From Ditylenchus dipsaci (Eukaryota; Nematoda; Chromadorea; Rhabditida; Anguinidae), in the NCBI GenBank assembly GCA_004194705.1, contig SADC01000246.1:62001-126000 (forward strand): a stretch of DNA of 64,000 nucleotides, read 5' to 3'. Of this stretch, positions 1 through 11,299 are shown in pieces. Numbering within the stretch: position 1 is the stretch's first letter; the number at the start of each line of letters is the position of its first letter. A program made the position numbers and the translations under genes. Under the pieces are notes generated by a model. The model was given only the letters and a program-made list of their open reading frames with translations. It was not told the DNA's origin and ran no database searches.

Positions 1-181
1 TGTGAAAAAGACCAAATCTATTGGAGCAAAGCTTTTAGCTTATTGCTTCAATCCAATTTCCCCACCTAATTCTAAGCCTGAGCATATTTTTTGCTTTATA
101 GGCTCCAAAATATGCACATATTCAAGATAGATAAACACCGCTATAAATATTAAACAAGAAGATATTACAGGAAATGAAATA

Positions 182-335
182 TAAAAGCTTAATGGGCAAT
201 ATAGGGGTGATATCATTTCTGCGAATCAAGCTGAAGTTGTCGAATCAGGCTCAGCGCCAGTTTTGGAAACTGGACAGACTTATGCAATCAGCCCAATAAT
301 CAGCGCCTTGGATCAGCAGATTTTGATCATCATCT
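182..335 (+). pseudogene. hAT transposase fragment (decayed copy)
   Basis: A short reading frame (GDIISANQAEVVESGSAP, then a TYAISPIISALDQQI-like stretch) is nearly identical to part of the minus-strand ORF at 4424-4726, which carries a hAT C-terminal dimerisation segment. This copy is in the opposite orientation and breaks off before the dimerisation motif. It is therefore a truncated piece of the same transposase family, not a gene. Confidence rests on the shared sequence, not on an independent domain hit. Confidence 0.5.
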
Positions 336-339
336 TGAT

Positions 340-1925
340 CATAAAAGTCTTGCCTTAGCCAAGTGAAAGCCAATCAAAACAAAAAGAAGCAGCATCGTCA
401 TCATCCTCATCGTTAGAATGATCATCAGGAGGCGGATGGTATTAAACGTGGGTTTTCTTTTATTTATTTTACATGCTTCCTGCATCTTCATCTCGAATCT
501 TCTACTGTCTACAAAATGAATAACAGACAGGTGGTTAAAATGCCGGAAACAATGCCGGTAACGACGATTGAGTCTCCGATCCTGTCTCAAACTCGAATAA
601 GCAGAAGGTATATCCCAAACCAAATCTCGTATCTTAAGATCTTGTTTAGGTGTTTAAATAGTCGAGGCCCCCAACTACACAAGTGCAACTCAGGAGCGTG
701 GCGATCGCACCTTCGCTGGATTGGTTTTTTCTAGCATAGTGACTCTTGTTAATATCATTACGATCCACTCTTCCTCTAAACATTATTCTTCTGACCCGGG
801 AAAAAGCAGGAACTTGACTCAATCTCCCGAAGTGCACGACGGATCAACTGGTCCGTGGAGAACAAGAAAATATGCCAGCAAAAAACCGAAGAATTTTAGG
901 TACTATTTCAGTTCAGGTCACACCTCTTATTTGCCCTTGGTCCCCCTGTTGATTTTTTAGGGTAGGCCAGCGTAGGTTGAAACGGGCTCAAAAGTATTTA
1001 CCAAACTTAAAAAAATTAAAAAAAAAACATTTTAAAAACATTAAAAAAAAAAAACTTAAAAAAACATGTTTGAATCCGGCTTAACATACCGTATTTCCTC
1101 TAAAAGCTCAGGTATGCGTGGCTTGAACGAACCGCCAGGGGTTAGCTGCGGTCCTCCTGCCTACCCCCCCCCCCAGAAACTTCGGCTTTTAGTCTTCCTC
1201 AAAGCTCTCAAATCCCCTCTCTCTTGAAATGTTTGAGATTTTATGAGAATTTACCTGACTTTATGTTTAATTTTTACCCAACAAAAGCAAAAATAGCATT
1301 ACAAGATAATGATAAAACCCAGTAAAAGTTTTCAAAGAGAGAACTTAATGGTTTTTCAAAAATCGTTTTTCAAAACTAGGTGAGTCTAAATGCGAATGAA
1401 ACGCCTTAATCAGGGATGGTTACGTATGTTTTTAAAGAAAAAGCAATTTTAAAGTGTCTGTTGCCTTATTGAAGCGAAAAAAAAGAAAAAATAAAAAACA
1501 AGGATTTAGGGGACCGAAAAAGTGCGAATCTTTTTCAAAAGTAATTCCAAATGTAAAATACCCAAATGAGCATGAACACTGAAATGAAGACATTAAAAGC
1601 GTAACAAATTACAGCAATAAAATTTTTTTCTTATGATATTTTACTAGTTGTAAATTTTATTTTATACAGTTGTTTTAATCTAGAAGAAAGCAATTCATCA
1701 ACCAAATAAACGAGTAGGATGAAAATTGATTGTCTAAATGCGTAGAACTTTAATGTGTGTGTGAAAGCCTGCTACATTTGAAGGATGAGAGGCTAATTAC
1801 TTTTACCATTTAAATTTGGACTTACTTCAGAGCAAATGTGTGTGAGGAGTATACTTTTCCTGTTGGTAAAATTTCACATATTTTTTTATTGTTTACGCAA
1901 CAAGTGCGCGACGAAAACAAATACA
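340..1925. other. No gene seen; scattered repeat ends
   Basis: Only short chance ORFs occur here. Near 935-980 there is a module resembling TTGGTCCCCCTGTTG followed by GTAGGCCAGCGTAGG, both recurring element ends in this window. Near 1088 there is a CCGTATTTCCTCTAA-type transposon end. 1160-1175 is a C-run. The rest is AT-rich and without recognisable features. Confidence 0.4.
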
Positions 1926-1927
1926 TA

Positions 1928-3129
1928 CAGTAGCGGTCAAAAAAAAATTGAACACATGGTTACATTTTATAAATCGTGAAAGTTTTGGAATTGTTCCTGC
2001 GTGTTGAAAGTTCTGTTAAAAGCAAAGATGTAGCATTTTTCTTCCTCTTTCAAATGCTTAGTTCAATTTTTTAATTGTCAGGCTTTGACATCGTTGTAAA
2101 TTCATTTTTCTGATACGAGTCCATTTTATACCCGGACAAAAAAAATTGAACAGGCAACCGCGATAAACAGAAACCGCAATAATCTCAAAAAATTCATTTA
2201 TTTTACACTATTATTTCGTTGCCCTGTTTCTTAGCTACAATTTGGTGGGTCAAACTTCTACTTTTGATAATTATGGAAAAAGTTATGACCATCAACATAA
2301 AAGTGTCAATTTCTAGTCAAAATAAAGAAAAATCTAAGGAAAATGACTGTTTAGCCACATAAATAATAGCTTTTCTCAAAGAAATGTCGGTGAAAATATG
2401 ACATCCATTGCACCATTCGAAAGCTCTTTGATTTCTCTAAAAAATAACACGTCGACTGTTTTTTTAGAAAAAATACAGGGCTGAGAAACGGACAGTTGAA
2501 TTTAGACAAGACAAAAAACGCTAAAAGTAAGGCAAAAAGAGGGTTTTTCACTTTTTGTAACTTCAACTGTCCGTTTCTCAGCCCTGTATTTTTTCTAAAA
2601 AAACAGTCGACGTGTTATTTTTAGAGAAATCAAAGAGCTTTCGAATGGTGCAATGGATGTCATATTTTCACCGACATTTCTTTGAGAAAAGCTATTATTT
2701 ATGTGGCTAAACAGTCATTTTCCTTAGATTTTCTTTATTTTGACTAGAAATTGACACTTTTATGTTGATGGTCATAACTTTTTCCATAATTATCAAAAGT
2801 AGAAGTTTGACCCACCAAATTGTAGCTAAGAAACAGGGCAACGAAATAATAGTGTAAAATAAATGAATTTTTTGAGATTATTGCGGTTTCTGTTTATTGC
2901 GGTTGCCTGTTCAATTTTTTTATCCGGGTATAAAATGGACTCGTATCAGAAAAATGAATTTACAACGATGTCAAAGCCTGACAATTAAAAAATTGAACTA
3001 AGCATTTGAAAGAGGAAGAAAAATGCTACATCTTTGCTTTTAACAGAACTTTCAACACGCAGGAACAATTCCAAAACTTTCACGATTTATAAAATGTAAC
3101 CATGTGTTCAATTTTTTTGTCCGCTACTG
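1928..3129. mobile_element. 1.2-kb palindromic Tc1/mariner-type MITE
   Basis: The two halves are near-perfect reverse complements: arms of about 570 bp around a spacer of about 60 bp near 2502-2563. The ends read CAGTAGCGGTC and GACCGCTACTG (right end seen as GTCCGCTACTG) and are directly flanked by TA (1926-1927 and 3130-3131), the target duplication of Tc1/mariner elements. No transposase is encoded; the minus-strand ORF at 2351-2566 is a chance frame spanning the loop. The arms differ at only a few bases, which implies a young insertion or ongoing homogenisation. Confidence 0.85.
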
Positions 3130-3131
3130 TA

Positions 3132-4175
3132 TTTCTTTAAAAATAATTACAATACAAAATCATTTAGATCACATTCTTTGAGTTTTTCCTGAAAAGCGTT
3201 ATTGTAGGGAAGCAACAATTTCAGCTGGAAGAGCATAATAAATTTTAGGTGTCCGAACAAAGAAAGAGTGGAATCGGAAATCTGATTTCGTGAGCTCCAT
3301 ATTTCACTGGAGGCTTAATCGGTCTCCCAGACTTTGTTTGGAAAAAATTCAAAGATTGATCTTTGCTCATTTAGAAAGGAAGAAATATTTTAATAGGAGG
3401 AAAATGAATAGGCAGCCTCACCCTCTCCGGTGAGCAGAAAAGAATGACATATTTTTTCTACGATTTGTAATTCTCAAAAAAATATGTTTTAAACTTCTAA
3501 AAACGCAAATATATACTTTTCTCACAAAATAGAACAGGTAGTACAGGAACCGTTGGTACAAAAAACAGTCACATTTTTGAAGAATTTGTCAAAATAACTC
3601 TTTGCCTCATCGATCTCCCCAGGAAAATCGATGACAGTATTTAATCTAACTGGAAGCTCTTGCATCCATACTTTTTCCTAAAAACTAAGAGATTGTGTAG
3701 AGGAAGCAGCTATTTGCCAAATAAACACAATCAAAAAATTATTTGACAACAAAAAAATTTGATTCAAAACTTTTTCAAAAATGGGATTTTTTTGTATTAC
3801 CCTTTACTATAAATAGTCGTAAAAAAGAGCATAAAAAGCGAATCACACGTAAATGGCCAATTGTAAGAGCATAGAAACGACTCGCTACAACAATTTTTTT
3901 AAAATTTCTAATTTTCTAAAAAAATGATACTTAGGCTTTAGGCTTTGGTAGGCCAGCGCACGTTAGGACGCACTCAAATGTGTGCGCTTCAAAGAAAAAA
4001 AAAAGATAACTAAGGTTTCCAAGACCTTGAAATTTTTAATTCCTTGACCCGCCAATTTTAAAGATAACACTTGCCTCTGTCCTTTTTTAACAGAGAGAAA
4101 AGCAACGCAATTTTTTTCAATAAGTTTTTGAAACTAAGGCAAAGTTTAATCGCAGGGTATAATTGCACGCTAAAA
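3132..4175. other. No gene seen
   Basis: AT-rich sequence with short A/T runs. At about 3948-3970 there is a copy of the recurring TAGGCCAGCGCACGTTAGG element end. No coding signal or RNA gene was found. Confidence 0.4.
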
Positions 4176-4423
4176 TTTTCTGGCGCCGGCCACCGGAGTT
4201 TTAAAAAGAAACACTGAGTGGACGCCGTCTTTTTTTGGGGCGCCTGGCGCTGGCACCATGTTTTTACAAAACTGGCTCCGAGCGCAAAATATTGCACCGG
4301 TAATTTTTCGGCGCCGGGTGCCGAAAAAATAAATTAGTAACTTAGCCAAATGAGTAACTTGTTTTTTGCACAAATATTTTTCTTTGTATAGCGAAAAAGT
4401 GAAGTTTTTTCCTTGTTATACAC

Positions 4424-4726
4424 TTACATTGTTTTGTTTTTGACAAAAATCGTTTTGTTTTTTTGATAGCATTGAGAAACACTAAACATGCGTTGTACAG
4501 CCGATGTTCTTGCAGGAATAGACAGTATGTCATGAGCTAACCTGTCTAGGAATGGGTAAGCCTGTATATCGAGGCGAGAGATGATGATCGAAATCTGCTG
4601 GTCCAAGGCGCTGATTATTGGGCTTATTGCATAAGTCGGTCCAGTTTCCAAAACTGGCGCTGAGCCTGATTCGACAACTTCAGCTTGATTCGCAGAAATG
4701 ATATCACCCCTATATGATGCCTTCAT
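4424..4726 (-). pseudogene. hAT-family transposase C-terminal remnant
   Basis: The minus-strand ORF of 100 codons contains YPFLDRLAHDILSIPA followed by a T-S-A-V-x-R-M-F-S stretch (about 4478-4561). This matches the hAT C-terminal dimerisation region (usual pattern: P-x-L-x-x-L-A-x-x-x-L-S-I-P-A..S-A-x-x-R-x-F-S). Upstream catalytic domains are absent, so it is a fragment. GGCGCC/CACCGG-rich sequence at 4180-4335 and 4983-5035 flanks it and resembles the subterminal GGCACCGG motifs of other hAT-like elements in this window, so the remnant probably lies in a decayed hAT element of roughly 4.18-5.04 kb. Ends and target duplication were not found. Confidence 0.7.
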
Positions 4727-5369
4727 ATGGTACCAGACTAATATAAAAAAGCAGTAAATTAGTGTTAGTTGCCTTGCTTCTCCCCTTCTTGAATTTTATC
4801 AGATCAGGTTAAATAGCTAAAACTCCTTCAATTTCTTGAAATGGATTTGCAATTTTTGTTGGTCAACCATGTGTACAAAAAAGGTTAAATCATGTCACTA
4901 TTTGCAAAAATCAATAAATAAGCGTTGCAAATTTTTCGAAAAACATATTTACTGAAAAAATATGCGAATTTGCTAAAAAAAAGTGGCGCCAGCACCGGTG
5001 TTTTGAATAATCGGCGCTGAGCGCCGCCACCGGTGCCCTATTTTCGCGAAATTTCATAGCATAGCATTGAGAAAAATTTTAAGTTAAACAGTAAATTTCA
5101 AATTATATGAGTTGTTTTTAAACCGAGCATGCTTCAAATTAATGCGGTGTCAAAAATTTTTGCTTTGCTAATCTTGTTTTGCTAAAATGGAAAAAGTTAG
5201 AGGTATTTGCATTGCATCTTACCGTTTTCTCTCCTAATAACTGGTGATCCAAAAGTTCATTATTAGTAATAATTATTATTTAGAATTTTTTTTTCAATAT
5301 TTGTAGCCCTGGTTCTCCTTTATCAAACAGTATAAAAAATTTAGCAGGATAGTTTAAAAAAGTCAACAT

Positions 5370-5756
5370 CAGTGCTGTAAATCTTGGCACCGACTAAACT
5401 TCAGGCACCTGTTTCTAGCCATTTTTAGTATTTCCCAGCCCGGTGCCGCGAATTATCAGGTGGCTCAAAGATCGGCACCGGGCTAGGAATGAAAAAATTA
5501 GTCATTTAAACCCTTCTACATAGCGGCACCGGCTTGGCACCGAAACAATTTTAACGTAAATTTTTCGTGTAAATTATTTCGGTGCCAAGCCGGTGCCGGA
5601 TGTAGAAGGGTTTGAATGACTAATTTTTTCTAATTATTCCTAGCCCGGTGCCGATCTTTGGGCTACCTGATAATCCGCGGCACCGGGCTGGGTAATAATA
5701 AAAATTGCTAGAAACCGGGGCCTGAAGTTTAGCCGGTGCCGAGTTTTACAGCACTG
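5370..5756. mobile_element. Palindromic hAT MITE with 8-bp TSD
   Basis: The 387-bp element begins CAGTGCTGTAAA and ends with its complement TTTACAGCACTG. It is palindromic over nearly its whole length and dense in GGCACCGG/CCGGTGCC blocks. The flanks are identical 8-bp direct repeats GTCAACAT (5362-5369 and 5757-5764), the target-site duplication length of hAT transposons. There is no coding capacity. Confidence 0.92.
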
Positions 5757-5921
5757 GTCAACATTCGACTCTAAACATTCGTGAGTTTATTTTAAGAAGT
5801 TGACAAACATTTTCATCACCGAACTGTGAGACCAGCTCTGGTACAGAATTTCATGGAGAATCTTTCTATGGCGGTAGTTTTTTTCAGAAAGGCGACTTTA
5901 CCGCCGAAAACTCTTTTTTTG

Positions 5922-6863
5922 GCGCTACTGTAATATACCCCCCCCCCCCCCAAATCTACCTACTGTCATATACCCCCCCCCCAAAACCGACTTTTTTAGG
6001 GATGGTCAAAAACCATTTTTACACAATAATTTCGCCATAAAAGGACCAGAAAAGCAATTTAAATGTGATTGCGGGCTGTATTGGAGGGGAAGGGAATAAT
6101 ACAGGGGCCACTTCTCGAGATGGTTGGGATCCTTAGAGTATTAATTCTCTAAGCGTCTAAGGTGCTTTCAAACCCAGGAACTTGTGGTGCAGGCATAAGT
6201 ATGAGTACTTTTCATGGACCAATTTCATGGAACCCGCGGGTTTACAACTTGCCCTAGCACTTTTTGAGTGTTAGGCTGAATTTTTGGATGCTGGGCCTCT
6301 GGCCCGGCCTTATAGAACTAGGGAAATGCTCTTCGGCGAAAAAATAAAGATGTTGAACATAGTTTTGAATACTGGGGCCTACCGCCTAAATAACTCTGGT
6401 ATGCATGTTTTTTCATGCATCCAGAGTCGCTTTCGAGTGATTTGTGTCTAAGGTATGTGGGTGTGCGCATCTCAACTCCAAGCCCCCTGCGCCCCCGAAG
6501 GGGCGCAGGGGCTTGAGAGTTAAGATGCGCGCACGCACTTACCTTAGACATGATTCCGAGAAGTACACTTGATCATAAAATGCATATAGAGTCTATTTTT
6601 GCCACGGCCCGAGTTGAAAAACATGGTAAAGCAGCTAAAAAAAAGTGGCCCTGTATTATTCCCTTCCCTCCCAATACAGCCCATAATCCCTTTTAAATTG
6701 CTTTTCTGGTCCTATTATGGCAAAATTATTGTATGAAAATGGTTTTTGGACACTCCTAAAAAAGTCGATTTTTGGGGGGGGGGGGTATATGACAGTAGGT
6801 CCGATTTTGGGGGGGGGGGTATATTACAGTAGCTTTGGGGGGGGGGGTATATGACAGTAGCGT
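5922..6863. mobile_element. Inverted-repeat element with poly-C/poly-G ends
   Basis: The left end is GGCGCTACTGTAATATAC followed by C-runs; the right end is G-runs followed by TATATGACAGTAGCG. Inner arms (about 5990-6120 and 6645-6780) are reverse complements, including the GGGCTGTATTGG module. At 6400-6560 lies a second inverted module (GTATGTGGGTGTGCGCATCT) that recurs at 43.5, 44.05 and 53.6 kb. The small ORF 6318-6551 on the minus strand is a by-product of this repeat. No transposase is present. The boundaries are approximate. Confidence 0.65.
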
Positions 6864-6864
6864 C

Positions 6865-7135
6865 CTTTTTTTAATAAAAAAAATTACTGTGAAGGGTTTT
6901 ATAAAAAGGTGTGTGCTTTTTTATGCAAAATCATTCACATGAGTATTATATCTTACTTTGTAGAAGCGGAAATTCGGTTTAATTTTTAATTTTTGTTTGG
7001 TGTATAGCAAAGAAGAATTTATTTTAAACTTAGGTGTTCATTTTTAGATCACAAAATGTTTGCAACAAAGTGCATTAACTTACAAGGGAAGGTAGAGAAA
7101 TGACCATGCGATTTTTAAGATATTTTTTTTACAAA
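6865..7135. other. No gene seen
   Basis: AT-rich spacer between two inverted-repeat elements; nothing recognisable. Confidence 0.3.
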
Positions 7136-7139
7136 TGGG

Positions 7140-8215
7140 TAGAGAAACCACTAATTTATTATGCTAGCCGCAAGGGTTTTAGCCCAAACTATAATGTGTA
7201 ATGGTTTTTTGAGCACTGAAGAGTTTGAAAATAGGTTCTGTGAAACCTAAACCAATACGCACTAGATACCAGTTGTGTTCGTGGCGCAGTATATAGTGTG
7301 ATTGTGTTCCTTTGTTATGGCATAGCTTCGATTCTATCTGCGTGCAATTTTTATTTTTATGTGCATTTGGCATTGAAACCTAGTATCATTTGGGAAAAAC
7401 ATTCTCAAGCGGGTACTTCTTCGGCTGACATCACACCTTCAATTTTTTCATTTTGGTGAATTTTTTACCCAGTTTAATACATATTTTATTCACAAGAATA
7501 CAACACAGCAATTTGTGACCACAAATAACTCTTTTTTACCTTAATTTTTGAAACCTTTTACCAGTTGTCTTCGGTCAGTCAAGTCGCAAATATGGCAAGG
7601 ATTCCGATTTTGCCGATCGTTTTCGTGAATGACTAAAGTTTCACCGAAAAGACCTGCGGGTACCCGATTTAACGTCACCCTATTTCAAGAAAAGGGTGAC
7701 ATTAAACAATACCCGCGGGTCTTTTAGGCAAAACTTTTGTCATTTACCGAAACAATTGCGCAATTCATCCATCTGGAAACGATAAAACATTCATTCAAAT
7801 CGCTAAATAAATGTGCAAAAACACATAAAGGTGACGAGAAAGCAAGAGAGGGAAAGAAATGACAGCTCGAAAGCAGAAATAATTTAAAAATTTGAATTGA
7901 AAACACAAAAAATCAACAAAATGCAAGAATTGAAGATGTGATGTCAGCCGAAGAAGTTCCTTCAAGCGTCTTATTATTTTAGTGATCAGCTAGAAAAAAG
8001 AAAAAAATGCATGTAGAGAGAATCGAACCTGTGACATAAAAAGGAACACGATCACACTATCCACTGTGACACGAACACAACTCGAACACAAAATAACCGC
8101 GCTTTAATTTTTTGTCTACCTTTCACAGAGCATATTTTAAAACTCTTCACGTGCTAAAAAAAACCCTTACACATTATAGTTTGGGGAAAAAAACCCTCGT
8201 CGCTAGCATAATAAA
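7140..8215. repeat. Nested palindrome with tRNA-like ends
   Basis: Three concentric inverted repeats: outer arms about 7145-7375 and 7985-8215; middle arms at about 7415-7440 and 7935-7965 (a TCTTCGGCTGACATCACA pair); inner arms about 7590-7665 and 7675-7750 around a GACCTGCGGGTACCCG/CGGGTCTTTT core. The outer arms each carry a tRNA-like segment. In the right arm, read on the minus strand, TCACAGTGGATAGTG resembles an internal A box and AGGTTCGATTCT a B box. It does not fold into a convincing cloverleaf. This looks like a tRNA-derived or element-derived repeat, not a working tRNA. Confidence 0.6.
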
Positions 8216-8248
8216 GCGTTTTAAAAAAATTTAAAAATGGATCAAATT

Positions 8249-8887
8249 GAAATGTACCGCCTAATGTGTGAAATTGGCCGCCTTTTTCTTATTGATTCAT
8301 GTTTTTCATTTCTTAGCCTTAATTTGATGGTAATTTCGCTCTTATTGATAGCGGAAATGAAAGCTCAGAATCTTGGCTACGTGTTGGTGTGAAAAATTGT
8401 GCACTCATAGGATAAAGTTAGAAAATCTAATCAAAAACACCTAGATGGCTATTTCGGCCTCTACCTGCTAAATGTTTTTTGTGAAATTTTATTATTTTAC
8501 TTTACAAATTGACACTTTTTCAAATTAGTGAGTAGCCAAAGTTCTGGGCTTTCATCTTTGCTATCATAGTAAGAAAAAATGCCAACTCATAAAAGCTGAA
8601 ATTCAAAAAGCGTTCAAATTACACAAAAACCATTTAGCAGGTAGAGGCCGAAAGGTTTTTTTGATTAGATTTTCTAACTTTATCCTATGAGTGCACAATT
8701 TTTTACAACAACGCGTGTCCAAGATTCTGGGCTTTCATTTCCGCTATCATTAAGAGCCAAATTACCATTAAATTAAGGCTAAAATTTGAAAAACATGAAT
8801 TAAAAAGAAAAAAGGCGGCCAATTTCATTATTTTTATTTGAAATTCAAAAAAGCCGGCCAATTTCACACATTAGGCCGTGCATTTCA
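8249..8887. repeat. Inverted repeat, about 640 bp
   Basis: The left arm (8249-8475) and right arm (8625-8887) are reverse complements. Both include GTGCACTCATAGGATAAAG or its complement and a CCGCCTAATGTGTGAAATT end. The right arm has an extra internal duplication of about 40 bp near its tip. A TTCTGGGCTTTCAT..GCTATCAT module occurs in both arms and again in the loop (about 8535) and at 39308. There are no ORFs of note. Confidence 0.6.
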
Positions 8888-8889
8888 CA

Positions 8890-9195
8890 TACAGTCTTTG
8901 AAAATCGCACGGTCATTTCCTTACCCTGCCTTGTTGATCTGCATATATCTGAATATTTCTTCTCTTTCCAGTCTCCAGAACCTTAAAATTTCAGATGGAA
9001 AAAAAATATAAAACTAAACCATGTATCCTACAAAAGTCCTTGTCTTGTTTAACAGCTGTCTTGTTTAGCAGCAACTTTTTTCACGGCGAACAAAGTGTGC
9101 TTGTAGACTTCAGCTGTTGCTGAAAAATGAGACAGACAAACACGTTCATTGTGAACGTCCATTGAGGCTTAAGACAATCCCTTAATTTTCGATAA
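8890..9195. other. No gene seen
   Basis: AT-rich spacer, nothing recognisable apart from ordinary low-complexity sequence. Confidence 0.3.
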
Positions 9196-9204
9196 AAAAA
9201 TTCG

Positions 9205-9440
9205 ACCCTACTATAGAATACCCCCCCCCCCCCAAAAAATCCGACCTTTTAAAACTTAAGTAAAAAGTGCCCAAATATATGTCCCAGACCCCGGAAAATG
9301 TGCGCAAACTCTTCATTAGTCACAACTTCCGTACGCTGGCCTACCCCCAAGCCTAAGGGCTAAGCCTAAACTTGTTGTTTGCAAGGGTAGTTACAGCAAT
9401 TTTTAAAAGGTCGGGTTGTTGGGGGGGGAGTATTCGCTAC
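9205..9440. mobile_element. Short MITE with TTAGGC-like core
   Basis: The left end CCCTACTATAGAATAC plus a C-run, and the right end a G-run plus AGTATTCGCTAC, form terminal inverted repeats. Inside are a GTACGCTGGCCTACCC module and AGCCTAAGGGCTAAGCCTAA (complement of TTAGGC runs). A close copy lies at 20981-21216 and a related right end at 9648-9680. Confidence 0.6.
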
Positions 9441-9519
9441 TAACGACTTTGTTTGAATTGTCACGGAAAAAATAAAGTTCACTGTGTGGTGGCTAATTAT
9501 GTTAAATTAATTTTTCTAT

Positions 9520-9605
9520 TGTCAGTCGGCAACTATCAGTTGAATCTATTGTCAGTTGACTATTGTCAGTTGAATATATTGTCAGTTGACTATTGTCAGT
9601 TGAAT
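9520..9605 (+). repeat. Minisatellite, about 16-bp unit
   Basis: Imperfect tandem copies of TTGTCAGTTGACTA / TTGTCAGTTGAATA, about five units. The surrounding ORF (9453-9674) is a consequence of the repeat and is not treated as a gene. Confidence 0.75.
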
Positions 9606-9689
9606 ATATTGTTGTTTGCAAGGGTAGTTACAGCATTTTTTAAAGGTCGGATTTTTGGGGGGGGTATTCTATAGTAGCGCCAAAATTCT

Positions 9690-10335
9690 TTTAGTTATTT
9701 TTCCTATTTTTACAGTCTAACCGCCTTTGAAAATGATAGAAAAGATTAGTAAAGCAAACTTTTGCCCTCGACATCATTAATTCAGTTGTTATTCCAGACT
9801 ACAATTTGGGTGTTCTATTATCGTCTGATGTTTTTGTCCTATTTTTTTATCTATTTACCACATGTTTTCCCAGCCAATGTCTGGCAATAGAAGCGGTCTT
9901 CCAATAAAGTATGTTTGTCCAAACACAATTTTTGTTTTTAAGAACCAATAAAATTATTTGCTCGGTGTTTCGCTGCATGAATCAGAGTTGTTTTTCCGCC
10001 AAATGGGTAGATAGAGGAGAACGCGAGAGTGAGAGAGGTGGCCATAGAAGAGGCTATTAGTCCTGCTCGTCATCCAGGAACTATCTCTTACACCACTCTG
10101 CTCTAACCATGCTCAAAAGCGTAAACAACAGGCGGGTGAGCGAGAAGCAAGTCTTTATCCGTCTATTATTTTATAAGGGTTGGGCATGCGTTTTGATGGT
10201 CTTAAATTTCATGTAATGGTCTTGCTAACTTGTTATAAATACAAGTATTTCAAAACTATAAACTGAGTTTTTTAAAATTTGCATTGCTTTGACTATTTCA
10301 CTGTTTCATTTGGTTAAAGTACTTGCCGGAATTCA
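9690..10335. other. No gene seen
   Basis: AT-rich intergenic sequence with no convincing ORF, RNA gene or repeat structure. Confidence 0.3.
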
Positions 10336-10359
10336 GCTTACCGTATTTCTTCTAAAAAA

Positions 10360-10515
10360 CGGGTACTCCTTAATTCAAAATTGTGTTTTTGACCACTTTT
10401 TGATAACTGCTTTCAAACAAGTGATGTCCTAACTTGTAGCTCATCTCACTCGCTACAATTTGGGTACAAACTTGTCTGAGAATAGTTTTCAAAAAGTGAG
10501 TTAAAAACACAATGC
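10360..10515. repeat. Short inverted repeat
   Basis: The left arm around AATTGTGTTTTTGACC and the right arm around GTTAAAAACACAATGC are approximately complementary, with a central CTTGTAGC..GCTACAA pair near 10435-10460. It probably belongs to the CCGTATTTCTTCTAA end at 10340. Confidence 0.45.
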
Positions 10516-10587
10516 CAAGAGCAAGACTATGAACGAAGAGTGTGCCCGTTTATTACAAGTATAATACAATAATTTAGAAAGTTGCTT

Positions 10588-10822
10588 AACGGACCATGCC
10601 CGTCTACGGCAGCGATTGTAGCCCACCGATTCGAAATGTTTTCCTAATCAGTGATCTTCTGTTCGGATTTTTAACTTGGTTTTTAACAAAGAAGGCTTAG
10701 AATTTAATATTAGGTAAAGTTTTGTTAGAAACCAAGTTGAAAAATCAGTACAGAAGCTCAATTATTAGGCAAAACATTTTGAATTGGCGGTACAATTTAG
10801 AACGCTTGAGCATGGTCCTTTG
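10588..10822. mobile_element. Palindromic MITE (GGACCATGCCC ends)
   Basis: The left end GGACCATGCCCGTC and right end GAGCATGGTCC are complementary. Inner arms carry TAACTTGGTTTTTAACA and its partner TGTTAGAAACCAAGTTGA. The inner arms recur at 51640-51775, so this is a dispersed family. Confidence 0.6.
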
Positions 10823-10869
10823 AGCTGTCTACTTGAACTTATCCTGTTTTTATAGAAAAATTTCATATA

Positions 10870-11297
10870 CAGTCGAACCTCTCTATAGTGTACACCCCAA
10901 AAAGTTCGTTCCCGCCTTGGGTCCGACACTTTTTTTAACCCAATTTTCGAAGTATTTTTTCAATTGTGTTTTTACAGTCTGATAGCAAATATCGTGAGGA
11001 TTCCGATTTTGCCGATCGTTTTTCAAAAACCTAATATTTTTGGCTCTAAAAAACCAAAACCCCGCTAACCCGGCACCATATTTTTAAAAAGGGTGCCGGG
11101 TTAGCGGGGTTTTGGTCTTTTAGAGCCAAAAATATTGGGTTTTTGAAAAACGATCGGCAAAATCGGAATCCTCACGATATTTGCTATCAGACTGTAAAAA
11201 CACAATTGAAAAAATATTTCGAAAATTGGGTTAAAAAAAGTGTCGGACCCAAGGCGGGAACGAACTTTTTGGGTGCCGGGTTAGCGGGACTCGACTG
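10870..11297. mobile_element. Palindromic TA-flanked MITE (CAGTCGAACC family)
   Basis: The ends CAGTCGAACCTCTC and its right counterpart (GGACTCGACTG) are flanked by TA at 10868-10869 and 11298-11299. The halves are near-perfect reverse complements around a CCCGGCACC..GGTGCCGGG centre. It shares the module GATCGGCAAAATCGGAATCC with elements at 7.6 and 13.57 kb. Tc1/mariner-type, non-autonomous. Confidence 0.85.
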
Positions 11298-11299
11298 TA

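Noticed and set aside
339..623. 94-codon minus-strand ORF
   Set aside because: No domain, no splice or polyadenylation context, and overlapped by an open frame on the other strand.
2351..2566. 71-codon minus-strand ORF
   Set aside because: Spans the loop of the 1.2-kb palindrome; hydrophobic and basic by base composition, not a gene.
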